Notes under the pieces: model-generated
What the model was told of the DNA's origin: nothing
Databases searched by the model: none
What the model saw: only the letters and a program-made list of their open reading frames with translations
Shown: positions 34,656 to 44,228 of the stretch, one piece after another
Layout: every line of letters begins with the position of its first letter
Numbering within the stretch: position 1 is the first letter of the stretch
Program-made: the position numbers and the translations under genes
DNA from: Zhaonella formicivorans
GTDB lineage: Bacteria; Bacillota; DUOV01; Zhaonellaceae
Length of the DNA stretch: 64,000 bases
Direction: 5' to 3'
NCBI RefSeq assembly: GCF_004353525.1
Contig: NZ_CP085524.1
Span: 2,730,001 to 2,794,000, forward strand

Positions 34656-36371
34656 TCACAAGCAAACTACGGCAGGAATTAAGATATCCGTTTTTTGCAG
34701 TGCGGTTACCGTTACGCGCAGATTCATATTGCATTGGACCTTGTATGCCTGATATTGATAAACATATACGGAGTCATTTCCCGGAGAACCAATAAAAATC
34801 TGGTTTGAGTCCGGTTTTCCCACACTGGCCACGGACCAGCCAAATTGGCTCCAAGGGTCTTTTCCCTCAAGGACTCGTAGGACTTGACCGCTGCTGCTGG
34901 AAACCAAATAAACCCGGCCGGCAAATTGTTGATTATTGGGAGAAGCGCTAGGGGCTCCAACTGCCAGATCGGGAAGGCCGTCACCGTCCAAATCGCCGAT
35001 AGCCGACACTGCTATCCCGCATTCTTCCCCGCTGACAGGACCGTGGAAGCTCAGCAGTACAGATCCGTCCATCCCGGAAAATATGTAGGCTGATCCGGAT
35101 CCCGTCTTTCCGCCGGAGGAGCTATCCGGGGCACCTGCAGCAAAATCAGGGATGCCGTCTCCGTTGATGTCTCCCAAAGGGCTGAGGGAAAACCCGAGGC
35201 CGGCGTTATATTCCGCGCCTTCTATACTGTAAAGCAAGGCACCGTTTTGCCCCGAATAGACATAAATAATCCCGGCCTGATCCAGACCTGAAGGTGAAGC
35301 AAACGGCGCGCCTACGGCGAAATCGGGAACGCCATCGCCGTCAATATCTCCAATGGCGGCCAGAGCATACCCAAAGACATCTCCGGGATTTTGGCCATCC
35401 AGACGATAAAGTACAGCGCCGGAAGCCCCTGAAATGGCAAAAACACTGCCGGCGTTGACTTTCCCGCCGGGTGAGGCTGAGGCGGCCCCTACAAGAAAGT
35501 CCGTGGTTCCATCCCCATCCAGATCACCGGCCCAGGACACGGACCAGCCGAATTCATCCCCAGGAGTGGTGTGCGCGATTTCCAGCAGGGTAGTTCCATC
35601 GTTACCAGCAAGAATTTGTATTAATCCCGCCCATTTTAAAATACCTGTTCCGCTCCAGGGTGCACCTGTCAGGATATTATTAGAGATAATCCCGCTCATT
35701 TTTAAACCTGCGTCAAGGGCAAAACCCAGGTTGTCATCTTGGTTGTCCCCATACTTGGCAAAAAGCTTAATTCCTGTTTGCGGTGAGAGGGCCGTTACCT
35801 TGCCTGCATCTTTTCTATTTCCGTTTGCTGCCGAGGGAGAGCCGATTACGATTGAGGAGGGCTCAGGGTTATATGCTACAGCAAAGCCGAATTGTTCCCC
35901 GAACTGCTCTCCTTGAAACCTGGCAAAAGCGCTCTCTCCTGCGCTGAAAGAACAGAGAATGTTAAACGGAGTCGCACTTGCTGTAAGCTGAAAATCACCG
36001 CTTCTGCTTACCGGCAAGGCGCAATAAACCGGGAAGACGAGTTCTTTGCTAAAAGTGATGTCGCCTGTAGGACAACGGAAGATGAAGGTGAAAGACTTTG
36101 CTAACCACAGAAAAACATTGTGGACGCAGGCTTGTGCTGTCGGTTTGCTTTCCCAATAAATTATCCGTTCGGTTCCCGGTTTGGGGAGGCATTGGCAGTC
36201 TGTGCAGTATTGTAAATTGTAAAAAGGAACTTCAAAAGTGAACTCCTTTTGAAGTTCTTTGTAGCAGTTGCCAATTACTGTGTTAGCAGCTATGCATGTT
36301 ATGTCATACGCGGGGTCTTGTTTGCGGGGGATTTTCTTTGCATCTTTCGTTGTCCACTGAGAGCCGATCAT
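34656..36371 (-). CDS. FG-GAP repeat protein with coat-type N terminus
   Basis: A 571-residue protein. Residues 20-140 hold a Cys-containing segment (DITCIAANTVIGNCYKELQ, YCTDCQC), similar in style to the coat-like protein at 51586. From about 150 it has seven or so FG-GAP/integrin-alpha-type blades (FGFAVAYNPEPSS...IGSPSAA). Four Ca2+-loops are visible: DLDGDGTTDF, DIDGDGVPDF, DINGDGIPDF and DLDGDGLPDL. The fold should be a beta-propeller. No signal peptide is seen, which fits a coat protein made in the mother cell better than a secreted one (inference). RBS AAGGGGGC. Confidence 0.8.
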   Translation of the reverse strand: MIGSQWTTKDAKKIPRKQDPAYDITCIAANTVIGNCYKELQKEFTFEVPFYNLQYCTDCQCLPKPGTERIIYWESKPTAQACVHNVFLWLAKSFTFIFRCPTGDITFSKELVFPVYCALPVSRSGDFQLTASATPFNILCSFSAGESAFARFQGEQFGEQFGFAVAYNPEPSSIVIGSPSAANGNRKDAGKVTALSPQTGIKLFAKYGDNQDDNLGFALDAGLKMSGIISNNILTGAPWSGTGILKWAGLIQILAGNDGTTLLEIAHTTPGDEFGWSVSWAGDLDGDGTTDFLVGAASASPGGKVNAGSVFAISGASGAVLYRLDGQNPGDVFGYALAAIGDIDGDGVPDFAVGAPFASPSGLDQAGIIYVYSGQNGALLYSIEGAEYNAGLGFSLSPLGDINGDGIPDFAAGAPDSSSGGKTGSGSAYIFSGMDGSVLLSFHGPVSGEECGIAVSAIGDLDGDGLPDLAVGAPSASPNNQQFAGRVYLVSSSSGQVLRVLEGKDPWSQFGWSVASVGKPDSNQIFIGSPGNDSVYVYQYQAYKVQCNMNLRVTVTALQKTDILIPAVVCL

Positions 36372-36607
36372 GCCGCTGCCCCCTTAAAATACAGGTTATG
36401 GCTGTTTCTCAATAACTTAACTGATATACCATCACATTATTATATGCTTTAAGGCGCATAAAATGCTTTTATTCTTGTTTATGTATTAGGGAAGATAGAT
36501 ATCTTCCCTAATCTTATAAGGTCAGGGGACACAATTCCGATGAATATAACATGGTTGCCGCAGAATGTTCCCAATCGACGAGAGAAACTGTTAAGGAATG
36601 TCCCACT
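36372..36607. other. spacer with GGGGACA-type element
   Basis: Gene-free. 36520-36582 is AGGTCAGGGGACACAATTCC ... GAATGTTCCCAATCG, a relative of 20405-20480. It is followed by a further GGAATGTCCC...GGACTGTCC pair reaching the end of the next gene. Confidence 0.5.
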
Positions 36608-37300
36608 TTAGGACTGTCCTTGGAAAAAGATGTTTAAAGTTACGGCACTGGCGGCGCTGACAGCGCTGTAATAAAGTCTAGCGTATTTCAAGAAGATGGA
36701 TGATACAAAAGTTTGCAGTGCGTTCTGGTTAATAGTAACCGGGCCAACATGGTCATTCCAGGTTGTTCCGTCCGGGCTGATCTGGAGTGTGACCAGTGCC
36801 TGGGCATTTGCTACGAGAGAATTATTGACTACGCCAAAAGTCCATGTTTTCAAATCCAGCACAGTATAAGTCGTGTCAGGTGTGCCAGCGGTATCCGTGA
36901 TGTTTGCCCTGGTAGCCGATACGTCCGTTGTTGCGGTAGCAACTGCCAGGCCTGTAGTGGTGATTAACAGCCCCCCTGTAGGCGGCGTGATGGATAGACC
37001 GGAAGCCGGCGCAGTGACAGTGAGACCGTTGGCAGGGGCAGTAATAGCCAAGCCGGTGCTGGTGATGGAGAGGCCGTTGGTCGGCGGTGTAATGGACAGC
37101 CCCCCGGTGGGCGGCGTGATGGATAGACCGGAAGCCGGCGCAGTGACAGTGAGACCGTTGGCAGGAGCAGTAATAGCCAAGCCGGTGGAAGTGATAGTAA
37201 GGTTTCCCGAAGAGTCGGTATTAAATGCCACATCATTGGAACCAAATATTTTTACCCTTGCCTGGTCAGGTACATCTTGAAAGACTTTAAAGTTAGGCAT
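36608..37300 (-). CDS. repeat surface protein with DUF6385-like C terminus
   Basis: A 230-residue protein. Residues 1-35 (MPNFKVFQDVPDQARVKIFG, an N-terminal cap) are followed by about 11-residue units of the form GLxITxPAxGL, such as GLAITAPANGLTVTAPASGL, across residues 35-120. The C-terminal 100 residues are a beta-rich domain (VLDLKTWTFGVVNNS, LQISPDGTTWNDHVGP) like that annotated DUF6385 in Clostridia. The repeats are encoded by near-identical DNA 129 bp apart (36981 and 37110). Thr/Ser/Pro richness makes it a likely glycoprotein. The adjacent plus-strand glycosyltransferases may be its modifiers (inference). RBS AAAGGAGGG. Confidence 0.75.
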   Translation of the reverse strand: MPNFKVFQDVPDQARVKIFGSNDVAFNTDSSGNLTITSTGLAITAPANGLTVTAPASGLSITPPTGGLSITPPTNGLSITSTGLAITAPANGLTVTAPASGLSITPPTGGLLITTTGLAVATATTDVSATRANITDTAGTPDTTYTVLDLKTWTFGVVNNSLVANAQALVTLQISPDGTTWNDHVGPVTINQNALQTFVSSIFLKYARLYYSAVSAASAVTLNIFFQGQS

Positions 37301-37445
37301 AATGTTCCCTCCTTTCTTTTTTTTTTTTTTGCTCCTGCTCTATAGTATGAAAAATATGATGGAAATGTTTGTGAATTTGTACGTTTTTTTCTATCCTTCA
37401 TATATTAATTATTGAAAAGGGAAATGCAAAGGTGAGTGTACGGCC

Positions 37446-39407
37446 ATGGAGAGTAAAATAAGTTTATGTATGATTGCGAGAAATGAAGAACAGAACCTGC
37501 GCAGGTGTTTAAAGAGTGTGCAGGGAGTTGTAGATGAAATTATTGTGGTGGATACCGGCTCTACCGATAATACATGCCAGGTAGCCCGGGAAGCAGGGGC
37601 AGTTGTTCGTTCATTTATTTGGAATGACAATTTCAGCGACGCCCGGAACGCCTCTCTTGAGGGGGCTACCGGCGAGTGGATTTTATTTCTGGATGCCGAC
37701 GAGGAACTGCCCAGGGAGAGCTGTGAAGTGCTGCGCAGGTTAACAAGCAACGAGGATGTTGAGGGTTATTTCGTTAAAATAGTCAGCTTGATCGGGAGCG
37801 AGGGATGGACTGAAACATGTCCAGATTTAATTTTCCGCCTTTTCAGGAACAGGCCGGAATACAGGTTTCGGGGGGCAATTCATGAACAGATTGCCGATGT
37901 GATTCTGGAGAAAAACCCAAAAGCAGCCTACCGGATTGCGGAGGATTTTGTCATCATTCATTACGGCTACTTGGACAGCCAGATCAGTGAAAAAGACAAG
38001 AAGAACAGGAATTTAAAGATAATCGAAAAAGAACTGGAACAAGAGCAGGGAAACCGGCTGTTAAGGTATCATTACGGGGTGGAACTGTACCGTGCTCAAA
38101 GATATGAGGAAGCGGCATTGGAATTAATAAGGGCGGCCAACGGCATAGATCCTAACACGATTTATCTACCTAAGCTGCTTAGGTATATTGTCTTGGCTTA
38201 CCAGTCAGCCGCCCAGCCGGCCCAAGCCTTGAATGTGGCTTTACTGGGCCTTAAGTTTTTTCCCAACTACGCCGACTTATACTATTATGCCGGGCTGCTC
38301 TACCTGGAATTAAAGCAGTACAGCTCAGCTTATGAATATTTGTTAAAAGCCATATCCATGCCTGAACAGCCCGCCCAATATGCATCCTTTGCCGGGATCA
38401 GGGGCTTTCGGGCCTATTACCACCTGGGGCAAATCGCCCAAACCTTTTTAGATTATGAAGAGGCGCTGAGGTTTTACATTGCCAGCATAAGTGATAATCC
38501 AAATTTTATTCCTGCTTTAGAAAGTATGGTCCGGATTCTCAACCCCCGGCAAAATCCCCAGTATACCAAAGAATGCCTGGAAAAAGTGTGTGAATTTTGC
38601 ACGCCTCACGCTAACCAGGCAATGGCCGAAATATATTTGCGCCAAGGGGCCTACGGGTTAGCTTTGCACTATTTGGAAAAAAGCTTGGACTCCTCTGGGG
38701 TCAGGCTGTGGAGAGCCATTTGCCTCATCCAGGAACGGCGCTACCTGGAAGCACTGCGAATTCTAGAGGCCTATACCAGGGAAAGTGAGTTCTACCCGCT
38801 GGTCAAGTTAAATGAATTGATTATCTTTTGGCTCCAGGGAAAGAAGCGCAAGGTGCGGACTTTACTGGCTGAGTTGCACTCCCTGGGTTTGGCCCAGGAT
38901 ACGGCTAATGTCTTAAGTTTAATTGACAGTTTGCAGGGGAAAAAAGAGGTTAGCCAGGTATTTTTGGGGCAGGACGGAATGGCGCTGTTTCTGGATATCC
39001 TGTTCAGGTTGCTTTATATGAAAGAACTTGAGAAAGCGCTGGATATTTTAAACGGAGTTCACGCGGAATCTTTGGAACCGCACCTTCTGACCATTGCCCA
39101 AGCATTTTATGATTATGGACAGATTGAGCCAGCCGAAAACCTTCTTCGCCAATATGTGGAGCAAAGACAGGACGGGAAGGCCTATTACCTTCTGGCAGAG
39201 ATCTGCCGGGAAAAAGGCAGCTATCTTGAAGCCGAACAGCACTACCAGCGTGCTATCGAATTCAGCCCAGATGAGCCTCGGCATTATATCAGTTTGATCC
39301 GGTTGTACGATGAACAGCGCAGGCAAATATTAGACGAGGCGCTGCGGAAATATCCCGAGGCCCCGGTGTTTAAGAAGCTGACCGGGGAGGTGTCTGCAAC
39401 CTCGTGA
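37446..39407 (+). CDS. GT2 glycosyltransferase with TPR tail, 1
   Basis: A 653-residue protein. The GT-A family 2 domain (1-230) has SLCMIARNEEQNLRRCLKSV, VVDTGSTDNT, DNFSDARNASLE and the LDADEELP (DxD-type) motif, and the NRPEYRFRGAIHEQI acceptor-side signature. Residues 230-650 are TPR-like helical repeats (for example GNRLLRYHYGVELYRAQRYE). Family knowledge: such proteins glycosylate surface or spore proteins, with the TPRs presenting the substrate. First of four consecutive transferases; its stop region overlaps the next start. Confidence 0.88.
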   Translation: MESKISLCMIARNEEQNLRRCLKSVQGVVDEIIVVDTGSTDNTCQVAREAGAVVRSFIWNDNFSDARNASLEGATGEWILFLDADEELPRESCEVLRRLTSNEDVEGYFVKIVSLIGSEGWTETCPDLIFRLFRNRPEYRFRGAIHEQIADVILEKNPKAAYRIAEDFVIIHYGYLDSQISEKDKKNRNLKIIEKELEQEQGNRLLRYHYGVELYRAQRYEEAALELIRAANGIDPNTIYLPKLLRYIVLAYQSAAQPAQALNVALLGLKFFPNYADLYYYAGLLYLELKQYSSAYEYLLKAISMPEQPAQYASFAGIRGFRAYYHLGQIAQTFLDYEEALRFYIASISDNPNFIPALESMVRILNPRQNPQYTKECLEKVCEFCTPHANQAMAEIYLRQGAYGLALHYLEKSLDSSGVRLWRAICLIQERRYLEALRILEAYTRESEFYPLVKLNELIIFWLQGKKRKVRTLLAELHSLGLAQDTANVLSLIDSLQGKKEVSQVFLGQDGMALFLDILFRLLYMKELEKALDILNGVHAESLEPHLLTIAQAFYDYGQIEPAENLLRQYVEQRQDGKAYYLLAEICREKGSYLEAEQHYQRAIEFSPDEPRHYISLIRLYDEQRRQILDEALRKYPEAPVFKKLTGEVSATS

Positions 39408-41155
39408 AAGAGCGCATCACGTTAATCTTAATTGTTAAAGATGAAGAAAAAAAACTGCCAAAATGTCTGCAGAGTGTGCAAGGGCATGTAGACGAGATCA
39501 TAATCGTAGACACAGGCTCAACGGACAACACAGTAGAAATTGCCAGCCGGTTCACAGATAAAATTTATCGCTATCCCTGGGAAGGCGACTTTAGCGCCGC
39601 CCGCAATTTTGCTTTGGCGCAGGCCAGCGGCGAATGGATTCTTTCTTTAGACGCCGATGAAGAACTGGTTTCCGGGGAGGGGGACTTGCAGCGGTTGATC
39701 AACACAGGGCAAAATGTAGAAGCTTATCTCTTATCCCTCCATTATCCGACCGCCGATTCTTCCGGGGCATACAATATATTTCACGTGCTGCGGCTGTTTC
39801 GTAACAACGGGCGCTACTTTTTTCAGGGCAAAATCCATGAACAGGTTGTGGTGCAAGAACGAGGGGTTGTAGGGGTGGCAGACCGGCCAAGCATCAGGCA
39901 CAAGCTGCTTTCGACCAAAGAGAGAAACCGCAAAAGGGAAAGAAACCTGGCACTCTTGAAAAAGGCATGTTCCCGGGAACCTGACAACCTTTTTTTGCAG
40001 TATTACCTGGGAGTGGAGTGGCTGATGCTGGGAAAACCCCAAAAGGCCTTGCCTTATTTAAAGCAGAGCTATGAACAGCTTACTGATGAGCATTTGCTTT
40101 TTCGCGCACCTGCCTTACGCTATCTAATTATGTGTTTACAGGCTTTAGGCAGGCTGGAGGAGGCAATCTGTCTCTGCCTGGAAGCTGATATAAAGTACCC
40201 TGATTATACCGACATTTACTATTTGGGCGGGGTGCTTTTTGAAGAAAAAAAGGAGTACCAGCTGGCAGTAAAATGGCTCAAACAGGCAGTACTTTGCGGT
40301 TCACCTCCGGCGCTTTACAGTCATTTACACGGGACGGAAAGCTTTTTAGCCTATTATCATCTGGGCTATTGTACTGAAATGCTGGGCCAGAAGGAAGAGG
40401 CAAAAGAAAATTATGAAAAAGCGCTGCAGGCTAATCCGCACTATGTTTATCCCCTTTACAACCTCTTTATGCTCTTCTGTACTGCACACGGACCCAAGGC
40501 TACCCTGGCTTATTTGCGGGAGAAGGGGTTATTGGCCGATGCTCAAATGGCCAAGGAGGCAGCCAACTTGTTTTTTATATCAGGTTATGCAAACCTCGCC
40601 TACAGCTGCCTGGCAGATTTCAAAGCGTCGGCAGAAGTAGCTCGAGAACTGAAGCTGGATTTGGCTAAATATGCTGTCCTGTCCGGCAGGGCACGGCAGG
40701 GTCTTGAGTTGTTAAATACTGTCTCAGAGGATAAAGTTTTAAGGGCTGAGGCTTCTATTTACTGCCTCCTGGCGCATCTGCTTTTGGGCGAATTTACGCA
40801 GGCAAGGACTCTTGCGTTAGCTCTGTGGAAGCAATCCGACTCCAGGTGCCTGGGCCATGCCTTTTTATGTTTAATCCAGGTACTGGATAAAGGTACCATG
40901 CCAATTTGCCCGTTGAAAATACGGGAAGAGGATGTCCTGGAACAGTTGATCAAAATCTTTGATCTCTGCAGCTATTATCTGCCGGAACGGAGCAGCGAAG
41001 CGGACTCCTTCTACTTTAAGCTGAAGAGCGGCTTGGAAGCATTATGCACGAATATTTCTGCCGAGGGCTGCTTGAGTCTGGCTGAGTGCTACGGACAGCG
41101 GGCGGGAAACTGGCGAAGCTTTTGTGCAAATAAGTTTGGTTTAAAAGGAAAGTGA
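39404..41155 (+). CDS. GT2 glycosyltransferase with TPR tail, 2
   Basis: A 583-residue paralogue of the previous gene. GT2 domain with LILIVKDEEKKLPKCLQSV, IVDTGSTDNTV, GDFSAARNFALAQASGEWIL and SLDADEEL. TPR repeats follow from about 200 (LFLQYYLGVEWLMLGKPQKA, LAYYHLGYCTEMLGQKEEAK). The GTG start overlaps the previous stop by 4 nt (GTGA), so the two are translationally coupled. Confidence 0.88.
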   Translation: MKERITLILIVKDEEKKLPKCLQSVQGHVDEIIIVDTGSTDNTVEIASRFTDKIYRYPWEGDFSAARNFALAQASGEWILSLDADEELVSGEGDLQRLINTGQNVEAYLLSLHYPTADSSGAYNIFHVLRLFRNNGRYFFQGKIHEQVVVQERGVVGVADRPSIRHKLLSTKERNRKRERNLALLKKACSREPDNLFLQYYLGVEWLMLGKPQKALPYLKQSYEQLTDEHLLFRAPALRYLIMCLQALGRLEEAICLCLEADIKYPDYTDIYYLGGVLFEEKKEYQLAVKWLKQAVLCGSPPALYSHLHGTESFLAYYHLGYCTEMLGQKEEAKENYEKALQANPHYVYPLYNLFMLFCTAHGPKATLAYLREKGLLADAQMAKEAANLFFISGYANLAYSCLADFKASAEVARELKLDLAKYAVLSGRARQGLELLNTVSEDKVLRAEASIYCLLAHLLLGEFTQARTLALALWKQSDSRCLGHAFLCLIQVLDKGTMPICPLKIREEDVLEQLIKIFDLCSYYLPERSSEADSFYFKLKSGLEALCTNISAEGCLSLAECYGQRAGNWRSFCANKFGLKGK

Positions 41156-41159
41156 CAGG

Positions 41160-42662
41160 ATGAATAAAAAACCCACCGTCAGCTTGTGTATGATCGCCAA
41201 AGATGAAGAAGAAATGATTTTAAAAAGCATTAAAAGCGTGCAGCATCTAGTGGAGGAAATCATAGTTGTGGACACCGGTTCGCAGGACCGGACACCTGAG
41301 CTGGCCGCCCAGGCAGGGGCCCTGCTTTTTCATTATCCCTGGAATCAAAATTTTGCCCATGCCAAGAATTACGCTTTGGAGCAGGCATCTTCCGAGTGGA
41401 TATTGGTGCTGGACTGTGATGAGGTTTTGCAAGATGTTTCTACGCAGGAATTTGCCCGGCTGCTCTCTTGCCAAGAGGTGGAGGGCTTTTTCCTCCAGAT
41501 CAAAAGCTTTTTGGGAGATGGCCAGGAAGTAGCCTGGGACCAAGCAGTCAGGCTGTTTAGGAATAAGCCGGAGTACCGTTTTCGAGGTGCTATCCACGAA
41601 CAGGTGACTTCGTCAATCCTGGAAGGCAACCGGGGGCGCGGTCTGGTTCAGGCGCCCCTGATAATTAACCATTACGGCTATTTAGATACACAGCTGCGCA
41701 AAAAGGACAAATTCAAACGCAATACACTGATTATCAAGAGGGAATTAATCAGGCAGCCGGATGACCCGTTTCTTTTATATTGTTTAGCCCTGGAACACTA
41801 CCAGCGGGATGAGGTCGATGCGGGGCTGGTCTGTTTGGAAAAAGCCATTAAGCTCATGAGGGGAACAGAAGGGTATTTTCAGGATGCAATTCTCATTGCC
41901 GCCCTGGGTTACTTTAAACTGGGGAGGATATATGAGCTGTGTAACTATACCAGTAAAGCACTGGAGGTGTTTCCTGAGCACCCTGACCTGCTGCTGCTTC
42001 GGGGAATTGCATTTCTCAGCACGGGGCGCTGCCTGGAAGCCGCTGCAGATCTGAATAAAGCACTTGAAGCTCCAGAGAGCAAAGTTATCCCCGACTGTAA
42101 AATATTGAGTTTATTAGGAGACGCCTATAACTTGGCTGGACATTATCAACAAGCAGTGAAGGCGTATTTGGCGGCCCTCAGCCGGTCTCCCGGGCTGCTT
42201 TATCCATTGACACAGGTGCTGGGGATTATGCAAAGCGGCAGCGGACGGTGCTATTTTAATGAACTGTGCCGGTTCACTACAGTTGCAGTAAAAAAAGCAA
42301 TTGGGCTGGGGCTGATTGAAGCTGGAGAGATACCCCTGGCCTTAGTGATTTTGCTGCTCTCCTTGTACCATTTGCTTCTGGATGACATCTGCAATCAGGA
42401 GCTGGTTTCCTTAAGTGAAACTTTTCTGTCAACACTGTTCAAATTAGCCAATTCAGCCCAGAAAGAAAACGTTATCAATTATGTTATGGCTGCAGGGAAA
42501 GAAATGCGCTGCGTAGCTGCGGCCCTGTATGCCGGGCTGGACTGCTCTCTCTTTCCCGCCAAAAAACAAATGAGGCTGCTTTTGGAACAACTGCTGCTGC
42601 TCTGTGTTCACGAAATCTGCGCGGCTTATGCGCCGTCTCCGTATAATATGGTTGGCAGCTAG
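41160..42662 (+). CDS. GT2 glycosyltransferase with TPR tail, 3
   Basis: A 500-residue paralogue. GT2 domain (SLCMIAKDEEEMILKSIKSV, VDTGSQDRTPE, LVLDCDEVL in place of the usual DADEE). NKPEYRFRGAIHEQV is shared with copy 1. TPR region from about 190. It starts 5 nt after the previous stop. The C-terminal region is rich in Leu and Cys and less repeat-like than in the other two. Confidence 0.86.
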   Translation: MNKKPTVSLCMIAKDEEEMILKSIKSVQHLVEEIIVVDTGSQDRTPELAAQAGALLFHYPWNQNFAHAKNYALEQASSEWILVLDCDEVLQDVSTQEFARLLSCQEVEGFFLQIKSFLGDGQEVAWDQAVRLFRNKPEYRFRGAIHEQVTSSILEGNRGRGLVQAPLIINHYGYLDTQLRKKDKFKRNTLIIKRELIRQPDDPFLLYCLALEHYQRDEVDAGLVCLEKAIKLMRGTEGYFQDAILIAALGYFKLGRIYELCNYTSKALEVFPEHPDLLLLRGIAFLSTGRCLEAAADLNKALEAPESKVIPDCKILSLLGDAYNLAGHYQQAVKAYLAALSRSPGLLYPLTQVLGIMQSGSGRCYFNELCRFTTVAVKKAIGLGLIEAGEIPLALVILLLSLYHLLLDDICNQELVSLSETFLSTLFKLANSAQKENVINYVMAAGKEMRCVAAALYAGLDCSLFPAKKQMRLLLEQLLLLCVHEICAAYAPSPYNMVGS

Positions 42663-42684
42663 TGGAGCAAGGGGAGGTGTGTTT

Positions 42685-44208
42685 GTGAAGAAGCGGGTGT
42701 TAATAGCGAGCCCTGTTCGGCAGAAAGAAAGTATTCTGGCCGAATTTTTGGAGTCCTTGGAACGGTTGGACACCTCAGGCCTAACCGTGGATTTTGCCTT
42801 TATAGATGATCATAACGACCATGACTTGTTAAACAAATTTGCAGAGGGAAAAGACAATGTCCGGATACTTGCTTCCCATGGGGAGGATGCTTACCTGTGC
42901 GATGAAACCACCCACCACTGGCGGGAAGACCTGATCTGGAAAGTGGCCACTTTTAAAAATAAATTTATAGACTTAGCCTTAAAGGAAGAATACGACTTTC
43001 TTTTTCTGGTCGATTCGGACCTTTACATTCATCCTAAGACCTTAAGCCATTTAACTGTCTTGGGCAAGGATATAGTGGCTGAGGTTTTTTGGACGAAATG
43101 GGTACCGGGGATTCAACCGCTTCCCCAAGTGTGGCTTAGTGACAACTATCGGCTCTATCACGCCAAGAGGGGAGAGGAGTTAACCGAAGAAGAGATAAGG
43201 CAAAGGAGCGGGGAATTTTTGCAGCAGCTAAAAATTCCCGGCACTTATAAGGTAGGGGGATTGGGGGCTTGTACCCTGATCAGCAGAAGTGCACTGGCCA
43301 GGGGAGTATCGTTTAAGGAGATCTACAATTTGGGTCTAATTGGCGAAGACCGCCATTTTTGCGTCCGGGCAGCTGCCTTAGGGTTAGAGCTTTATGCCGA
43401 CACCCATTACCCTCCTTACCATATTTACCGGGAGTCGGAGCTGGCAGGACTGGATGAATACAAGCAGCAAATAGGCGTAAAGCCGGCTCCTGTCCATTTA
43501 ACCCCCCAAAAAGGAAGCAGGATAACTTTAGCCATGCTGGTCAGGAATGAAGCTGACAGGTACTTGACAAGAGTGCTCCAACATGCGGCCCGGTATATTG
43601 ATGCAGCAGTTATCCTGGACGATGCCAGCGAAGATAATACGGTTGAAGTCTGCAGGCAGGCGCTGCAAGGCATCCCGCTAATCATCCATTCCAACAACGG
43701 ACCTCATTTTCACAACGAAATTGTCTTGAGAAAACAGCTTTGGGAAATGGCGGCAGGCACAGGACCTGACTGGATTTTGATTTTGGATGCCGATGAAATT
43801 TTTGAGGAACGGGCGCCAGCTGTTTTAAAGGAACTGGCCCGGCGCCCTGATGTGTACTACTATTCCTTCCGCCTGTATGACATGTGGGACGAAAGTCATT
43901 ATCGCGAAGATGCTTACTGGAGTGCCCACAAATGGTATCGCCCTTTTATGGTAAGGTATATCCCGGATTTTAATTACACCTGGAAAGAGACGCCGCTGCA
44001 CTGCGGGCGGTTTCCTGTAAATATTGACTCCTTTAAAGGAGAAAACAGTGAGCTGCGAATTAAACACCTGGGTTGGTTAAAACCGGAAGACAGGTTGAAA
44101 AAATATTTCCGTTATAAAGCACTGGACCCTGACAGCCGGTACGGAGTGGCGGAACAGTATCAGTCAATCCTCGACCCCAGGCCAAACCTGCTTCCCTGGC
44201 GAGACTAG
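42685..44208 (+). CDS. bifunctional two-domain glycosyltransferase
   Basis: A 507-residue protein with two transferase modules. Residues 1-275: KKRVLIASPVRQK, FIDDHND, and a DSDLYIHP DxD motif, followed by GGLGACTLISR and an EDRHFC catalytic-type motif. Residues 285-507: a GT2 module with ITLAMLVRNEADRYLTRVLQ, LDDASEDNT and LDADEIFE. GTG start behind GGGGAGGTG; an earlier in-frame ATG overlaps the previous gene. It ends the four-gene transferase run. The two modules may add successive sugars (inference). Confidence 0.85.
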   Translation: MKKRVLIASPVRQKESILAEFLESLERLDTSGLTVDFAFIDDHNDHDLLNKFAEGKDNVRILASHGEDAYLCDETTHHWREDLIWKVATFKNKFIDLALKEEYDFLFLVDSDLYIHPKTLSHLTVLGKDIVAEVFWTKWVPGIQPLPQVWLSDNYRLYHAKRGEELTEEEIRQRSGEFLQQLKIPGTYKVGGLGACTLISRSALARGVSFKEIYNLGLIGEDRHFCVRAAALGLELYADTHYPPYHIYRESELAGLDEYKQQIGVKPAPVHLTPQKGSRITLAMLVRNEADRYLTRVLQHAARYIDAAVILDDASEDNTVEVCRQALQGIPLIIHSNNGPHFHNEIVLRKQLWEMAAGTGPDWILILDADEIFEERAPAVLKELARRPDVYYYSFRLYDMWDESHYREDAYWSAHKWYRPFMVRYIPDFNYTWKETPLHCGRFPVNIDSFKGENSELRIKHLGWLKPEDRLKKYFRYKALDPDSRYGVAEQYQSILDPRPNLLPWRD

Positions 44209-44228
44209 TGTTGTGGGTTTAAACAAAT

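Noticed and set aside
35434-35916. 160-codon plus-strand frame
   Set aside because: Antisense of the FG-GAP repeats; its periodic Pro/Ala content mirrors the coding strand.
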